In this document: piece by piece, positions 40,355 through 49,600 of the stretch
Layout of the letters: each line of letters begins with the position of its first letter
Numbering within the stretch: the first letter of the stretch is position 1
Assembly: GCA_900540865.1 (NCBI GenBank)
Contig: UQHH01000001.1
Location: forward strand, 1-64,000
Direction: 5' to 3'
DNA: 64,000 bases
Origin: an uncultured Oscillospiraceae bacterium
Lineage (GTDB): Bacteria; Bacillota; Clostridia; Oscillospirales; Acutalibacteraceae
Translations under genes and position numbers: made by a program
The notes under the pieces: model-generated
What the model was told of the DNA's origin: nothing
Databases searched by the model: none
The model's input: the letters and a program-made list of their open reading frames with translations, nothing else

Positions 40355-40936
40355 TCAGTCGAGAAGCCCCTTGGTCGAAAGGGACGTACCTTCCAGGGTT
40401 TTGCGTGTGGCAATTTGCAGCGCATGCGCCGCCGCCTTGAAGGCGGCTTCCGCGATATGGTGGCTGTTCCTGCCGTATGGCGCTTTGACGTGGAGCGTAA
40501 TCCCCGCGTGAAAGGCAAGCGCGCGAAAAAACTCTTCCGTCATGCAAAAGTCGTAATTTCCGGAGCTTTCCTGCGGGAAAGCGGCATCGAAAACGAGAAA
40601 CGGCCTGCCGCTGATGTCGGCGGCGGAAAAGGCGAGCGCCTCGTCCATCGGGATAAAAAAAGAACCGTAGCGCGCAATGCCGGATTTGTCCCCGAGCGCC
40701 TGTGAAAACGCCCTGCCCAGAACGATTCCTACGTCCTCGACCGTATGGTGGCAGTCGACCTCCAAATCTCCCTTACATTTGACCGTAAGGCCGAACCCGC
40801 CGTGTACGGCAAAGGCAGTCAGCATGTGGTCGAAAAAGCCGACGCCCGTTTCTATGGAAACGGAGCCGCCGTCGAGGTTCAGCGCGGTGAAAATTTCAGT
40901 TTCTTTCGTTTTGCGCTCAATGCTCGCGTTGCGCAC
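40355..40936 (-). CDS. hisB: Imidazoleglycerol-phosphate dehydratase
   Basis: Manganese-dependent dehydratase (sixth step), monofunctional at 193 residues with no phosphatase domain. The metal-binding blocks GVGFFDHMLTAFAVHGGF, DCHHTVEDVGIVLG and GRNSHHIAEAAFKA are all present with their histidines. The start gives MRNASIERKTKETEI. A 89-base gap to hisA holds no gene. Confidence 0.96.
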   Translation of the reverse strand: MRNASIERKTKETEIFTALNLDGGSVSIETGVGFFDHMLTAFAVHGGFGLTVKCKGDLEVDCHHTVEDVGIVLGRAFSQALGDKSGIARYGSFFIPMDEALAFSAADISGRPFLVFDAAFPQESSGNYDFCMTEEFFRALAFHAGITLHVKAPYGRNSHHIAEAAFKAAAHALQIATRKTLEGTSLSTKGLLD

Positions 40937-40965
40937 GGTTAAGCCCCCTTACGGTTAAATTTATT

Positions 40966-42027
40966 TTACGCAGGCTGTCCGGTAAAATATGCCCGCAGCG
41001 TTTTGATAAACGCCTCGTTTTCTTCTCGCGTGCCGGCTGTTACACGCAGGTATCCGCCCATCAGGCGGACGGCTATGCCGTTTTGCAGGAGATATTCAAA
41101 AATTTCCTTAGAAAAAGGCGTTTTGATAAACACAAAGTTTGTGCTGCCGTCTACAAGCGAAAGCTTATCTGGAAAATCCTGTACAAGCCCCGCAAGGCTA
41201 TTATACAGGGCTTTTCGCAGGGTTACAATCGTTTTTTTTACATTCGACAAATAATCCCTGTTTTTGTAAAGCGCCGCGCCGGCCGCCTGGGAAAACGAAT
41301 TGACGTTATAGGGCGATTTGACCGCTTTGAGCGCGCGTGTAACGACGGGGTTCGATACCGCAAAGCCCAGCCGCAGCGCAGCGGCACCCACTGCCTTAGA
41401 CGCGGTACGCAGGATTAACAGGTTATCGTACGCGTTCACTTCGTGAAGCAGGGACTGTTCCCAGAAATCCATGTAAGCCTCGTCGAGCACAACGAGCGCG
41501 TCCGTGCCTTTGAGAAGCTTTCGCACCTCGTCAAAGCATAGCGCCTTGGAGGTCGGGTTGCAGGGGTTTGAAAAGATAACCGCCCGCGCGCCCGTTTTCT
41601 GAATGGTGCGGATAACCTCCTCGACATCGATTGTAAGGCTGTCTGCCTTTTGTATCCCCACGCAGTTTATTTCTGACAGAGACGCGTAAAAGCGGTACAT
41701 GGAAAAATCGGGCTCGACAGTAACGAGCGTGTCGCCCTTCATTAAAAACGCGTTCATGATAATAGAAATCAACTCGTCGGAGCCGTTGCCCGCCGTAACG
41801 CAGGCCGCATCGATGCCGTAGTAGCCCGCAAACGCCGCGCACAGCTCCTGTGCGTTTGGGTCGGGGTAGCGGTTGAAATCGATAGAATCGAGCGCCGTAT
41901 GGAGCTGCTCCATAATATCAACTGGAAGGTTAAAGCAGGATTCATTCGCGTCGAGCCGGATTTTGTATGTGCCTGAAATCGGCTCGTACGGTACAAGTCC
42001 GCTGATTTTATCGTTGAGTGTATACAT
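40966..42027 (-). CDS. hisC: Histidinol-phosphate aminotransferase
   Basis: PLP-dependent fold-type I aminotransferase (seventh step), 353 residues. RLDANESCFNLP is the N-terminal substrate block, IFSNPCNPTSKAL and LVVLDEAYMDFW bind PLP, and the Schiff-base lysine is in LRTASKAVGAAALRLGF. Lies between hisD and hisB with short gaps. Confidence 0.95.
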   Translation of the reverse strand: MYTLNDKISGLVPYEPISGTYKIRLDANESCFNLPVDIMEQLHTALDSIDFNRYPDPNAQELCAAFAGYYGIDAACVTAGNGSDELISIIMNAFLMKGDTLVTVEPDFSMYRFYASLSEINCVGIQKADSLTIDVEEVIRTIQKTGARAVIFSNPCNPTSKALCFDEVRKLLKGTDALVVLDEAYMDFWEQSLLHEVNAYDNLLILRTASKAVGAAALRLGFAVSNPVVTRALKAVKSPYNVNSFSQAAGAALYKNRDYLSNVKKTIVTLRKALYNSLAGLVQDFPDKLSLVDGSTNFVFIKTPFSKEIFEYLLQNGIAVRLMGGYLRVTAGTREENEAFIKTLRAYFTGQPA

Positions 42028-42043
42028 GGGAGTCCATCCCTTC

Positions 42044-43336
42044 TTATTTCATACCGAAACGCACCTTGATGGAGTTCGCGTGGGCGGTCAGGCCCTCTGT
42101 GTCCGCAAGCGTGACGATTTCCTGCGCCGCTTCTTTGAGCGCGCTTTCCGTATAGTAAATAAAGCTTGATTTTTTGATAAAGCTGTCGACCGAAAGAGGC
42201 GAGAAGAAGCGCGCCGTACCGGAGGTCGGCAGCACATGGTTCGGGCCCGCAAAGTAGTCGCCGAGCGGCTCGGGTGAATAGTGCCCCAAAAATACAGAGC
42301 CCGCGTTGTCGAGCCTGCCGATATATTCCATCGGGTTTTCCGTGCAGACCTCCAAATGCTCCGGCGCAAGCTCGTTTGCAAAGCTCACTGCGTCGTCAAG
42401 GCTTTTACAGACGATAACCGCGCCGTAGCCGCTCAGGGATTTTTCAATGATTTCCTTCCTAGAAAGCGCCTGCACCTGTTTTGCAAGCTCTTCCCTGACT
42501 GCAATCGCAAGCTCCTCGCAGTCGGTAAGCAGGATAGAGGACGCGAGCACGTCGTGCTCCGCCTGGGACATTAAATCGGCCGCCAAAAACGCAGGGTTCG
42601 CCGTTTTGTCCGCAATAATTAAAATTTCGCTCGGCCCCGCTATCATGTCAATGTCTACCGTGCCGTACAGAAGCTTTTTCGCCGTCGCGACAAAAATATT
42701 GCCTGGGCCGACGATTTTATCGACCTTCGGTACGGTTTCCGTACCATAAGCGAGCGCCGCGACAGCCTGCGCGCCGCCCATCATGAATACGCGGTCTACG
42801 CCCGCGGCCTTTGCCGCCGCCATAATGTCGGGGTTCGGCGTGCCGTCCTTCTGCGGCGGCGTGGCCATGATAATCTCTTCCACGCCGGCAATTTTCGCGG
42901 GGATGGCGTTCATGAGCACCGACGACGGATACGCCGCAGTGCCGCCCGGCACGTAAATGCCGACGCGCTTCAGGCCCCGCACCCTCTGCCCCATCATTAC
43001 GCCGTCCGGCTTTGACGTCATCCAGCTTTGCTGGAGCTGGCGCTGGTGGAAGTCCCTGATATTTACGCACGCCTTCTCTGCCGCCTGTAAAAAGGCGGGG
43101 CTGCATTTTGCCGAAAGCGCGTCGATTTCTTCCTTTGTGATTTCCGTGTGCTCCGGCGCTTTGCCGTCGAACCTTTCCGTATATGCCCGTACAGCCTTAT
43201 CGCCGTTTAAACGCACGTTTTCTATGATTTCAGAAACTGCCGCCGTTACATCGCGGTCGTTGCTTTCGCAGCGCGCCTTGAGCTCGTTTATAAACCGCCG
43301 TTCGGCTGTTCCGTCCGCTTTTACGATTGGTATCAT
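42044..43336 (-). CDS. hisD: Histidinol dehydrogenase
   Basis: Zinc- and NAD-dependent oxidation of histidinol to histidine in two steps. Blocks YVPGGTAAYPSSVLMNAIPA, IVGPGNIFVATAKKLL, MIAGPSEILIIADKTA, LMSQAEHDVLASS and GPNHVLPTSGTARF are all typical and carry the zinc and catalytic His/Glu residues. The ATG at 43334-43336 (MIPIVKADGTAERR) follows AGGGCTG and lies one base after the hisG stop codon; the longer frame is not used. About 430 residues. Confidence 0.96.
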   Translation of the reverse strand: MIPIVKADGTAERRFINELKARCESNDRDVTAAVSEIIENVRLNGDKAVRAYTERFDGKAPEHTEITKEEIDALSAKCSPAFLQAAEKACVNIRDFHQRQLQQSWMTSKPDGVMMGQRVRGLKRVGIYVPGGTAAYPSSVLMNAIPAKIAGVEEIIMATPPQKDGTPNPDIMAAAKAAGVDRVFMMGGAQAVAALAYGTETVPKVDKIVGPGNIFVATAKKLLYGTVDIDMIAGPSEILIIADKTANPAFLAADLMSQAEHDVLASSILLTDCEELAIAVREELAKQVQALSRKEIIEKSLSGYGAVIVCKSLDDAVSFANELAPEHLEVCTENPMEYIGRLDNAGSVFLGHYSPEPLGDYFAGPNHVLPTSGTARFFSPLSVDSFIKKSSFIYYTESALKEAAQEIVTLADTEGLTAHANSIKVRFGMK

Positions 43337-43337
43337 A

Positions 43338-43982
43338 TTAATCAGCCCTTTTTTCTGTAATTGCACGTTCCATTTTATCTACCAGCGCTTCGATTTCGCG
43401 CTTTCTAAGCTTTAAGCTTGCATTGTTTGCAATCAGCCTTGCCGAAACGGGGGTAATATCCTCTATGACCTCCAGCCCGTTTTCTTTGAGTGTTGAGCCT
43501 GTCTCTACAATATCGACGATTGCGTCTGAAAGCCCGAGCAGGGGAGCAAGCTCCACGCTGCCTTCTATTTTGATGAAACGGATGTCCATGCCCTTGTTTT
43601 CAAAGTAATTGCGCGCGACGTTCGGGTATTTGGTGGCGATTATCTTGGAATTGTAGCCAGAAAAGAAATCGCTGCCCCTTTTGCCCGCGAGCGCGAACCG
43701 GCATTTTCCAAATCCCAAATCGAGCAGCTCGAAAAACGCGGTGCCGTTTTCTAAAATCGTGTCCTTGCCGACGACGCCCAAATCACAGACGCCGTGCTCC
43801 ACATATGTAATAACGTCGGCCGCTTTTGCGAGCACGGCCTCGATTTCGCCGTTTCCGACCGGAAGGATGAGCCTTCTCCCCTTATTGCGCAGGGCGCCGC
43901 AGTCGTAGCCGAGCTGCTCGAGCAGCGCGACCGTGTCTTTTTCCAGGCGTCCCTTTGTCAGCGCGATTCTAAGTGGTTTCAT
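43338..43982 (-). CDS. hisG: ATP phosphoribosyltransferase, short catalytic form
   Basis: Committed first step of histidine synthesis. At 214 residues it is the short HisG that lacks the regulatory C-terminal domain and needs HisZ, which is encoded directly upstream. Key blocks are IALTKGRLEKDTVALLEQLG, DLGVVGKDTI and IVDIVETGSTLKENGL (phosphoribosyl-binding loop). Confidence 0.96.
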   Translation of the reverse strand: MKPLRIALTKGRLEKDTVALLEQLGYDCGALRNKGRRLILPVGNGEIEAVLAKAADVITYVEHGVCDLGVVGKDTILENGTAFFELLDLGFGKCRFALAGKRGSDFFSGYNSKIIATKYPNVARNYFENKGMDIRFIKIEGSVELAPLLGLSDAIVDIVETGSTLKENGLEVIEDITPVSARLIANNASLKLRKREIEALVDKMERAITEKRAD

Positions 43983-44012
43983 AATGATTGTCTCCCGTCT
44001 TTTGCAGGTATG

Positions 44013-45206
44013 TTATAAATCGATTGTTTCATGCTCTTCGCTTACAAAGCAAACCTTCGCAATTGAGCGCCGCCTTGCGTAGGAAAGCGCTTCTTCCCGC
44101 GTGGTAAAAACACTGTACTCACAGGTAAGGCCGCTCAGTGTATAGAAGCGCGACTGGTTGATTGCCGCCATCTCGTAGCCGTCATCCGCATGGACGAGTA
44201 CATCAGGCGCTTTGTTCTGCTCCACCGCGCCCTTTTGAAGCAATATTTTTGACAATGCGTCCACATTGATGCCAAAGCCCGCCGCGGGCATAGGCATGTC
44301 GAACGTGTCGAACAGCTTATCATAACGGCCGCCGATGAGCACCGCGTCCCCGCTGCCCTCCACATAGCCGCTGAACACCATGTCGCTGTAATAGTCGTTG
44401 CGCTGGACAAGACCCAAATCGATAATCAGCCGGCCGCCCATGCACAGGTGCGAAAGGCTGTGGTAAAGCTCCTTTAAATCAGAGAGCGCCTGCTGTGCCT
44501 GCGTGCCCTCGAACAGCTCGGAGGCTTCGGACAATATCTCTTCCCCGCCGAACAGGCGCGGCAGCCGCCGGATAGCCGCGACCGTACTTGTCTGCTCCAG
44601 GCCGTCGAGAATGGTGTCGAGCGCGGAATAGTTTTTCGATTCGATAGACAGGCGGATTTCCTCCCGCACAATATCGTTGACCGGAAGCTGCTGCGCGAGG
44701 GATTTGAAAAAGCCCGCGTGCCCCAGCTCAATGCGGAAGTCGGGCACAATCTTCTGCAGCGCCTCGATAGCCGTGACGATGACCTCCAAATCGGCGCGTT
44801 TTCCTCCGGCACCAATCAGCTCGATTCCCGCCTGGCGCACCTCGTTGCTGCGCCCGGTAAGCGCCGGATTGTTGCGGTATACCGTCTGGCTGTAGAAAAG
44901 GCGGATGGGCCGCGTTTCTTTTTGCAGGCGGGTCGCCGCCATGCGCGCAATCGGAACGGTCAAATCGGGGCGCAGCACCAAAAGCCTGCCCTTGTTGTCG
45001 CTGAGCTTATACATGTCCTCCTGCTGGATACCGCTGCTGCCGCGCGTAAACGCGTCAAAGAACTCTAGTCCCGGGGTCAGCGCCTCGTGGTAGCCCTTGG
45101 AGCGGAACACGTCCGTAATAATCCGGCTTACTTTATTGATAGCGGTGCATTCCTCAAATAAATAGTCGCGTGTGCCCTCCGGCGTAATTTTATAATAATT
45201 CTTCAT
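44013..45206 (-). CDS. hisZ: ATP phosphoribosyltransferase regulatory subunit HisZ
   Basis: Histidyl-tRNA-synthetase-like protein that cannot charge tRNA and instead regulates short HisG. The 397 residues show class II synthetase motif 2-like VLRPDLTVPIARMAATRL and the motif 3-like end GFGINVDALSKILL, but no full anticodon-binding domain. It is the first gene of the operon, in front of hisG, which matches the short-HisG system. An alternative call of hisS is less likely because of operon context and motif decay. Confidence 0.92.
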   Translation of the reverse strand: MKNYYKITPEGTRDYLFEECTAINKVSRIITDVFRSKGYHEALTPGLEFFDAFTRGSSGIQQEDMYKLSDNKGRLLVLRPDLTVPIARMAATRLQKETRPIRLFYSQTVYRNNPALTGRSNEVRQAGIELIGAGGKRADLEVIVTAIEALQKIVPDFRIELGHAGFFKSLAQQLPVNDIVREEIRLSIESKNYSALDTILDGLEQTSTVAAIRRLPRLFGGEEILSEASELFEGTQAQQALSDLKELYHSLSHLCMGGRLIIDLGLVQRNDYYSDMVFSGYVEGSGDAVLIGGRYDKLFDTFDMPMPAAGFGINVDALSKILLQKGAVEQNKAPDVLVHADDGYEMAAINQSRFYTLSGLTCEYSVFTTREEALSYARRRSIAKVCFVSEEHETIDL

Positions 45207-45268
45207 ATCATCCCTCTTTACTTACAGCAGGCGTGCGTCTTATTCGCGCTTCACTTTAGCGTGCTAAT

Positions 45269-45297
45269 ATAATAACATGGTAAAATTCTCTTGTCAA
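45269..45297 (-). promoter_or_regulatory. Sigma-A promoter of the his operon
   Basis: Minus-strand perfect TTGACA (45292-45297) and TATTAT (45269-45274) are 17 bases apart, about 62 bases before hisZ. The leader is short and shows no T-box or leader peptide rich in His codons. Confidence 0.85.
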
Positions 45298-45299
45298 CA

Positions 45300-45330
45300 A
45301 GAAAACAGGGCGCCGACCGCCCTGTTTTCT
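45300..45330 (-). terminator. Terminator between the AI-2E-type gene and the his operon
   Basis: A 13-bp perfect stem AGAAAACAGGGCG (45300-45312) with CGCCCTGTTTTCT (45318-45330) over five bases, T-rich on both strands. It ends two bases before the his promoter -35 box, so the upstream unit is closed immediately before the next begins. Confidence 0.85.
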
Positions 45331-45360
45331 ATGAAACTTCTACAAAACCGGACATACCGG

Positions 45361-46644
45361 CTATTTTTTCTTTTTATTGAAGTTGAATTTCGTTTTGACC
45401 CGTATGACCCTGCTCCTGTCTTTATTAAAGCGCGGGTCCTTAGGCATCTTTTGCTGAATAATATCGGTATTCGGCGGGTCTGCAAATTCCTGCGCGTGCC
45501 CGTTTTTTACAAGGCGGCGGTTGACCGCCCTGCCGAGCAGGACATAGAACGTGGAGAACAGCGGCACGGCAAGCAGCATGCCGAAGAAGCCGAACAGCCC
45601 GCCGCCTATGATAACGCTCGCCATTATCCAGAAGCCGGAAATGCCGATGGAGTTGCCTAAAATCTTGGGGCCGATTAGGTTGCCGTCGATTTGCTGGAGA
45701 ATCAATATAAAGACGGTAAACCAGACGGCTTCAATCGGGTCAATCATCAGCATAATAAATATGCTGGGGATTGCGCCGATAAACGGGCCGAACACGGGGA
45801 TTACGTTCGTCACGCCGATAATCACACTGATAAGCGGCGGGTAATCGAACCCGCAGATAGACATGACGATGAAGCAGAGCACGCCGATAATCAGGGAATC
45901 GAGTATTTTTCCGTAAACGAACTTACCGAATATGTTGTTCGACAAATCGCCGATTTCCATGACCTTCGGCACAATCCTTTTCGGAAGGTAAGCGTAGCAG
46001 AGCTTTTTCGTCTGGAAAATAAGCTTATCCTTACAGCCCATAAAGTAGACGGACACGATGATGCCCATGCCGAGGTTGATTACAGAGGTGGTAAAGTTCT
46101 TTGTGATGTCGAATACACTCGGCGCGATTGTGGACGCCAGGTTCTTCAGCAGGGTATTGAGCTCCCCGCCCGTGACGGTTTTCACCAAATTGTTGATGAA
46201 ATTCATGATGTCGCTGTCGTTGTCGAGCTTGATACCGAAATAGTTGCCCAGGAAATCGGTCAAAAACTTCTGGAAGCTCTGGGCGTACCCGGAGAAATTC
46301 TTGACGAGCTGGTTGACGCTGTCCGTAAGCTGCGGAATCAGGATAACTACCAAAAAGGCAATTACGCCGAACACGATGATATACGCCGTAACAAGCGCCA
46401 GCGGCTTTCTCATTTTTTTGAGAAACCTTCCCCTGTTATCGAGCCCCTTATACGCCTTATCGGCAAAAAACACATACGGCATGTTAATCAGGTACGCGAT
46501 AATAAAGCCGACGAAAAAAGGCATGACGACGTTGGTGACAAGGCCCAAAAGGCTCCAAACAACACCGAAATTGAGCATGACGAACAGCAGTATGACCGTG
46601 AAGGCGATAAGCCCGAGATAGCTTTTAAATCTTTTTGGTTCCAA
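45361..46644 (-). CDS. AI-2E family transporter-like membrane protein
   Basis: A 427-residue polytopic membrane protein of the AI-2E (PerM/YdiK/YtvI) family, with about seven to eight helices and a lipid-facing C-terminal region. Blocks are MPFFVGFIIAYLINMPYVFF, LPQLTDSVNQLVKNF, ISVIIGVTNVIPVFGPFIGA and DGNLIGPKILGNSIGISGFW. Family members export small solutes or exchange ions; quorum-signal export is shown for few. It starts 41 bases after polC with no terminator between, so it may be read through from the long housekeeping operon. The tail is highly basic. Confidence 0.9.
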   Translation of the reverse strand: MEPKRFKSYLGLIAFTVILLFVMLNFGVVWSLLGLVTNVVMPFFVGFIIAYLINMPYVFFADKAYKGLDNRGRFLKKMRKPLALVTAYIIVFGVIAFLVVILIPQLTDSVNQLVKNFSGYAQSFQKFLTDFLGNYFGIKLDNDSDIMNFINNLVKTVTGGELNTLLKNLASTIAPSVFDITKNFTTSVINLGMGIIVSVYFMGCKDKLIFQTKKLCYAYLPKRIVPKVMEIGDLSNNIFGKFVYGKILDSLIIGVLCFIVMSICGFDYPPLISVIIGVTNVIPVFGPFIGAIPSIFIMLMIDPIEAVWFTVFILILQQIDGNLIGPKILGNSIGISGFWIMASVIIGGGLFGFFGMLLAVPLFSTFYVLLGRAVNRRLVKNGHAQEFADPPNTDIIQQKMPKDPRFNKDRSRVIRVKTKFNFNKKKK

Positions 46645-46685
46645 TCTTTTTCCTCCTTTTCACAGGGAGCCCTTCTACTTATAAA

Positions 46686-49600
46686 TCAGAACAGAGACAT
46701 CTGGCTGCTTTCCGGCAGACCTTCCAACGCGCCGACCACGCCCAGTGTTTCTATGACTGATTTAGATACCTTGGTACGAAGCTGTAAATCCTCGATGGAG
46801 AGGTATTCTCCCTTTTGCCCGCCCGCTTCAAGGCTTTCCGCGGCGGCGTCTCCGACGCCCGGCATGGAAGAAAACGGCAGGCGGATTTTCCCGTCCTCGA
46901 GCTTGAACATCTTCGCTTTAGATTTATATATGTTAATGGGCAGCACTTCTATGCCGCGCGCGAGCATTTCGTTGATGATTTGCAGCGCGGCGTATTCCGC
47001 GTTGTCCTTTGCGGTCGCCTCATAGCCCTTCTGCTTAATCATCGTCATCTTTTGCACGACCGATTCTTTACCGCCGAGCACGGTCGCCGCGTCAAAGCCT
47101 TCGCCGCGCACCGTAAAGTAAGCCGCGTAATATTCCGCCGGGCGGTGCACCTTGTACCAGCCGAGCCGGAGCGTGGAAATCATATAGGCCGCGGCGTGCG
47201 CCTTCGGGAACATGTACTTGATTTTCATACAGGAGTCAATATACCATGGCGGCACATTATGCTCCTTCATCGCGTTTATATGCTCCTCTGTGAGCAGCTT
47301 TGTCGCCTTACCCTTACGGACGATTTCCATTATCTTAAACGCCATCTTCGGCTCAAGGCCCTTATGCAGCAGGTAAGTCATGATGCTGTCACGCGTACCG
47401 ATAACCTCCGCGATTGTGCAGGTGCCCTTCTTGATTAAGTCGGCGGCGTTTCCTATCCATACGTCCGTGCCGTGGGACAATCCGGAAATCTGCAAAAGGT
47501 CTGAAAACGTTTTGGGCTGGGATTCTATGAGCATCTGGCGGACAAAGCTCGTACCGACCTCCGGCAGGGAAAACGTGCCCGTCTGGGAATCGATGTCCGA
47601 GGGCTCCACGCCGAGCGCCTTGGTGGAGGTAAACAGGGACATGACGTCCGGGTCGCTCATGGAAACCTCCATAACGGAAACGCCCGTGAATTCCTCCAGG
47701 TAATGATAGATGGTCGGCACATCATGGCCGAGCTCATCAAGCTTACATATTGTATCATGAATTGAGTGGAAATCAAAGTGTGTTGTGATATTATCTGATT
47801 TCTGGTCATTCGCCGGGTGCTGGACAGGGCAGAAATCGTAAACCTCCATCCCCTTTGGAACGACGACCATGCCGCCCGGATGCTGGCCTGTCGTACGCTT
47901 GACTCCGGTGCAGCCCTCTGCCAGGCGCAGCTCCTCGGCCTTGTTTAAAATCATGCCCTTTTCCTCGGCGTACTTTTTGACAAAGCCGATGGCCGTTTTA
48001 TCCGCGACGGTCGCTATGGTACCGGCCTTGAAAACGTTGTCCTTGCCGAACAGCTCTTCCGTGTAGCGGTGGGAGAAGGACTGGTATTCGCCGCTGAAGT
48101 TGAGGTCGATGTCGGGCGTTTTGTCGCCCTCAAATCCCAGAAATGTTTCAAACGGGATTTCATGCCCGTCTCGCTCCATTTCCCCACCGCAGTCCGGGCA
48201 GTTCTTCGGCGGCAGGTCAAAGCCAGAGCCGTAGCTGCCGTCTGTAATAAATTCGCTGTGCTTGCATTTGGGGCAGATGTAGTGCGGGCACAGGGGGTTG
48301 ACCTCCGATATGCCGGACATCGTCGCGACGAACGACGAGCCGACGCTGCCGCGCGAGCCGACGAGGTAGCCGTGCGCCTCGCTGTCCGCCACAAGCTTCT
48401 GCGCCGTCATGTACAAAACGGAGAAGCCGTATTTCGTGATGGAGCCGAGCTCCCTGTCGAGCCTGTCTTTGACTATCTGCGGAAGCGGGTCGCCGTACTT
48501 TTCCTTCGCGCGCTTCCAGGTAATATCGATAAGCTGCTCCTGCGCGCCCTCAATGAACGGCGGGAACACACCCTTGGGGATTGGGCGGACAGGCTCAATC
48601 ATATCGGCGATTTTATTCGTATTTTCTACGACGACCTCGTAGGCCTTTTCTTCCCCAAGGTATTTGAATTCCTCAAGCATTTCAGCCGTAGTGCGCAGGT
48701 AAAGCGGCGGCTGGTTGTCCGCGTCGGTAAAGCCCTGCCCCGCCATAAGGATTTTGCGGTAGTCTGAGTCCTGCGGGTCCATAAAGTGCACGTCGCAGGT
48801 GGCGACGACAGGTTTTTGAAGCTCGTCCCCGAGCTTCACGACCGTTTTATTGAACTCCTCAAGCTCCTGTACCGATTTCACCGTGCCGTTGTGCAGCATG
48901 AACATGTTGTTGCCAATCGGCTGGATTTCCAGGTAATCGTAAAAGGCTGCGATTTCCTTGAGCTCGCCCCACGGCTTGCCCGCGATAATCGCACGGAACA
49001 GCTCACCCGCCTCGCAGGCGCTGCCGATAAGCAGCCCTTCGCGGTGCTTTATGAGCTCCGTTTTGGGAATACGCGGCTTTTTATAGAAGTAATTGAGGTG
49101 CGCCATGGATACCAGCTTATAAAGGTTTTTCAGCCCCGTTTGGTTCTTAACGAGAATAATCTGGTGGTATGGGGCAAGCTTGCGAAAGTCCGCGCCGTTG
49201 ATTTTAGTATTGATCTCCTGCACGGACTTTAAACCATAATCTTCCTTTAAGCGCATGAGCAGGTTCAGGAAGATTTTTGAGAGCATCTCCGCGTCGTCGC
49301 ACGCCCTGTGGTGGTTGAACTCCCCAAGGCGCATATATTTCGCGACCGTGTCGAGCTTACAGTTCTTAATATCCTTTAAAACCGCGCGGCAGATTGCTAC
49401 CGTGTCGATTGAGGTAAATTTATTTTCCATGCCGCAGCGCTCCGCCGCGGCGCCGACAAAGCCCATATCGAACGGCGCGTTGTGCGCAACGAGTACCGCG
49501 TCGGCCCCGCCGCAGAAATCGTAAAAATCTTGAAGCGCCTGCGCTTCCTTGGGCGCGTCTTTTACCATATCGTCGGTAATGCCCGTAAGCTGGGTAATTT

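Noticed and set aside
45207..45268. T-box or His-codon leader before hisZ
   Set aside because: The leader is too short and lacks a T-box sequence, a terminator-antiterminator pair or a run of His codons.
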